Source: Glycine soja (taxonomy: Eukaryota; Streptophyta; Magnoliopsida; Fabales; Fabaceae). Taken from it: a stretch of 64,000 nucleotides of DNA. Shown here piece after piece: positions 60,749-64,000 of this stretch. The stretch is taken from assembly GCF_004193775.1 (NCBI RefSeq), contig NC_041016.1, positions 11,432,697-11,496,696 on the forward strand, given 5' to 3'. The position numbers and the translations under genes were made by a program. How positions within the stretch are numbered: position 1 is the stretch's first letter; each line of letters starts with the position of its first letter. A model generated the notes under the pieces. It searched no databases and was not told the origin of the DNA. It was given only the letters and a program-made list of their open reading frames with translations.

Positions 60749-62346
60749 CACTGAACAATCACAGAAAATCAAACTAGAAATGTTTGTGCTGCTTGCAATT
60801 TGAAAGCTAACAAGGAGTAGTATTTATAGTGGAAGCCACAGTACGTGCCATTAATTCATGTTGTTGAGATCTCTCTCTCATTGTGATATTGATGCCTTTC
60901 CATAGTACTACTGTCCATCACTTGGCCAAAATAATTCAAACTAGTCTGGAACATGGTTACATGGAGTACGAGACTTTTTTTTCTATTCCTTTTTTGGCAC
61001 CTAATAATCTATTAGTGTTTATGAAACAACTTTTATATCTGCTATACTCCTTAGAACACTAAGTTTTTAGAACCAAAAGAATTAATGTTAATAATATCAC
61101 ATATATACTTTTTAATATATTTTAATTGTTAAGTAAAATTTATATATAACTGTTAAATCATGCAAAATTTATTAAATAATAAAAATAGATTTAAATGTGT
61201 CATTATTTTTTCTTATAGTTTCATCATACTAGCTTTTGATACTAATTAATGACTTAAAAGGCTAGTATAGTTCACACCGATTCCACAAATGGCTTTACGA
61301 TGTGGAACAAGCTTGCTAATATCGTGGATGACAAGTGCCACGTAAAGCTTGGCCTTGTGGATCAAATCACAGTTGAAGATACGGTAAGGTTACTTGTATC
61401 AATTTTTGCTGCCGACAATTTTACTCTGAAAATGGGATGAAATTTAGTGGTTCTTTATCCATTCTTGACTTTGATCCATCACCTCGGCATTTGATTTTTT
61501 TTTTTTACCAAATAAAGCACCAATTGAGCTCAAAATGATCGACAGCAAATTTTAGTCGCAAATTTTTTTCAAACAAGAATGATCACTTCAAATAAAATTT
61601 TACCATTTTCATTCAATTTTTTGTTAATTTGTCCAAGCTCAACTAAGATCTATTGTATCTGTTAATTAAAAAATAAGGATAGTTGATGGCGATTATTTCA
61701 CAGTTTAGTGCACTTTTTCATAATCTGGCCCGTTAAATATGCACTATCTTTCCTTTATTGAAACTACATTATTGCCATCCATGATACACTGGTCAATAAA
61801 ATTATGAAATTTTTTTAATTAATCATAGAATAATACTAATATATGAGAACAATTAATGACAATTATTAGATCATAATTAAAAATAATAAACGATTGAGAT
61901 TAAAACATTTAAAAATTTAAACTAAAATCTAACATAATCATCACATCTCTATCAGATTCACTAAACAAATCACATCATAAAATATCTTAATTATCATTTA
62001 TCCATCACTATCATCATCACCGCCGCTACCTTCTACTATCATGACGATCGTCATCGTTGTAGCCACCAACGACAGAGGTGACGACAACGATGACAACGAC
62101 AAAGGTGATGACAATAATGATTATGATGGTGGAACCGACAATCATGATAATGATGGGTTGTTTGATATGCGTAAGGAAGTCATAATTGAAATCTTTATAG
62201 ATTTAATTTTTGTTTGATTAATTTTTTAAATATTTTATGATATATTATATTTTAATTTGAATTTTAAATATTTTAATCACAACCATTTATTATTTTTAAT
62301 CTTGATATGATGATTATTATTAATTATTCTCATGTTTTTATAAGAA

Positions 62347-62353
62347 ATATATA

Positions 62354-62398
<45 letters not shown>
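62347..62398. repeat. (AT)n microsatellite, unit 3
   Basis: Alternating A/T interrupted once by TT; flanking sequence to the right (TTAATACAATTTTTTTTTTAC) also differs from units 1 and 2. Confidence 0.9.
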
Positions 62399-62401
<3 letters not shown>

Positions 62402-62738
62402 AATACAATTTTTTTTTTACATTAATAAATAATATAAAGAAATTTTATATTTTTATTCAATTATTAATTAAAATATATTATATGTGTGTTAATTTTTACT
62501 TAATAACCTTAAAAGTTATATATGTAATAATTTCTTATTGGTAATCATGTAAACAATACATAGAAATTAAAGTCTAGTATAAAGTAAAAACACCAACATA
62601 AATTGGGTATTGCAAAGGGCTAGCTAATTTCCTATGATGTAGTATATTAATATTCAAATTCCACCGGGAGAAATGTCTAGACATTTAGAACTAACCATGC
62701 ATTCAATGGGCAATCGAACTTGATTTCCAGAATGTTAT

Positions 62739-62925
62739 CCAGAATGTTAAATTTGAGTCTGATTGCAAAACAGTTACGGATAGTTTCACCAACAATTCTA
62801 GAGGTTTTCTGATCTCAATGTTTTATTAGCTAAGTGTAGAGCCCATTTTACATCTATATCAAACTCTCAAGTGAATTTTGTGAGAAAAGTAAATTATGTT
62901 TCAAGCTTGTAACCATGTTCCTAAT
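62739..62925 (+). mobile_element. RNase H-like relic, unit 3
   Basis: Third copy of 43203-43390, with extra one-base deletions near its end. Confidence 0.45.
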
Positions 62926-63469
62926 TACTAACTAACACATAGGCATATAGTCAATTCTTTCTTAGCTATAACTACTTCTCTAGACCCAACACTAATGCTA
63001 CTGAAAAGATAGTATTTTGAAACTAAAATACTATAACATAAAAATTGTTGAATGATCTTAAAATTATGAAAGATTATGTTCATTTTATTAATATTTTGAC
63101 ACCTAAACCTCAAATAATGTGATCACTCGCTTTATTTATTGATTATAATTTTTTTAATGTTAATTAATTTTTATTAAACAAATAATTATTTTTTCTCTTA
63201 CGTAAAATAAACATTAACATGCAAATAAAATTAACAAAACCTTAAGCAGCAGCATTTTCAGGAAATATGATAAGTTTTAAAGATATTTTCTTAGTACAAA
63301 ATCACTTGAAAATTTTTACAAGAATTTTATTAGCCACTAAACTCATAATTTGTAATCCTCACTACTTTAAATTATTTCAAGTTTTGTGGGAACCGGACCT
63401 TCCAAATCTAATCAATTGTTTGAGTATGAATAGAACAAATCCACTTTTATATTATAAAAGAATATCTCA

Positions 63470-64000
63470 AGAACTAGGAAACTAATAATAATAATAAAAA
63501 CATGGAAACTAAAATATATATGAATATATTTTGTTATTGTAATTAGGTAAGCATATATTTAGGAAACTAATTATATGCTTAACAAACTAAATATATTCAC
63601 ATATATCTTAACACACCCCGCAGTCGAAGTAGGGAGGACGACGGACACTGAGACTGTCCCTAAAATCATCAAACACGGCGGGATTTCCACTGCCGAACCC
63701 ACAACCACCGCCACTGGATTTTTTTTTTCAGAATTCTTGCGATATCCAGATGGCTTCCCACGGTGCTGCTGGTCCGAATGTGAGAAATTTGAGTCATATA
63801 CGGATTGTGAGGCAGCCACCATTGCCGACTCCGAACCTGTGTCAGCCTCCTTTGCCAATCCGACTTCCTCAAGTGTGAGCATCGATCGGCCTGATAAAAC
63901 GAAGGTATAGGATCACTCTGGCCGAATTAACGTCCCTACACCTCGATATGCACTTGTGAGACCCGAACAAGTTGAATGACGAGGCGACTCTCTGGCACCG
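63470..64000 (-). mobile_element. Gag-only copia relic, unit 3 (cut by window end)
   Basis: Left LTR remnant and the C-terminal half of gag (MLTLEEVGLAKEADTGSE and downstream), with several one-base indels relative to units 1 and 2. The rest lies outside the window. Confidence 0.75.

Larger units (their letters stand above)
55252..64000. repeat. Tandem array unit 3 (8749 bp, truncated by window end)
   Basis: Third copy. It matches unit 2 closely (one T fewer near 57067, one C more near 57696) until about 59730; after that it has many one-base deletions and insertions. The array may continue beyond the window. Confidence 0.95.

Noticed and set aside
35707..64000. Soybean Rhg1-type nematode-resistance repeat
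   Set aside because: Rhg1 repeats are about 31 kb and carry an amino-acid transporter, alpha-SNAP and WI12 genes; none of these is here.
1..64000. tRNA or rRNA genes, CRISPR arrays, bacterial operons
   Set aside because: None seen. Repeats are segmental or transposon-derived, and the sequence is plant nuclear in character.

Overview
The window reads as plant nuclear DNA: A+T-rich intergenic sequence, GT-AG introns, plant gene families (clade-D PP2C, GDSL esterase/lipase, glycine-rich wall protein, pectinesterase and polygalacturonase remnants) and many plant retroelement relics. Ty1/copia primer-binding sites complementary to initiator tRNA-Met and a gypsy LTR rich in GCGCTAAGCG-like motifs suggest a legume, most likely Glycine. 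The organism call is inference.

Layout. 1-4.4 kb: A+T-rich DNA with one small secreted-peptide gene (906-1268, +). 4.4-9.8 kb: an intact four-exon PP2C phosphatase (-); its 3.3-kb second intron holds a PIF/Harbinger-like MITE that carries a captured, broken piece of an AT74-type phosphoglycerate-mutase-like gene. 10.8-14.4 kb: a LINE relic (-) that has lost its reverse-transcriptase catalytic core, abutting a copia RT/RNase H relic (+). 15.9-28.1 kb: two intact paralogous five-exon GDSL esterase/lipase genes (-), separated by about 7 kb containing a degraded copia element with both LTRs (20948-23737) next to a polygalacturonase exon fragment. 28.3-33.5 kb: A+T-rich, no gene recognised. 33.5-37.5 kb: a gypsy relic.

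35.7-64.0 kb: a head-to-tail tandem array of a roughly 9.77-kb unit (35707-45472, 45473-55251, 55252 to the window end, truncated). Each unit carries the 5' end of the gypsy relic, a pectinesterase pseudogene (+), a secreted glycine-rich protein gene (-), an RNase H relic and a gag-only copia relic (-). By comparing open-frame offsets and spot-reading the sequence, copies 1 and 2 appear to differ only in a C-run and an (AT)n tract. Copy 3 matches until about 59.73 kb and then accumulates many one-base indels up to the window end, as expected of a low-accuracy contig tail.

The genes do not form an operon or pathway. The intact protein genes are the secreted peptide, the PP2C, two GDSL enzymes and the glycine-rich protein (two intact copies, one frameshifted). 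No unknown multi-gene system was found. The most unusual items are the tandem array, the gene-capturing MITE and a probable GC-AG intron that distinguishes the two GDSL paralogues.
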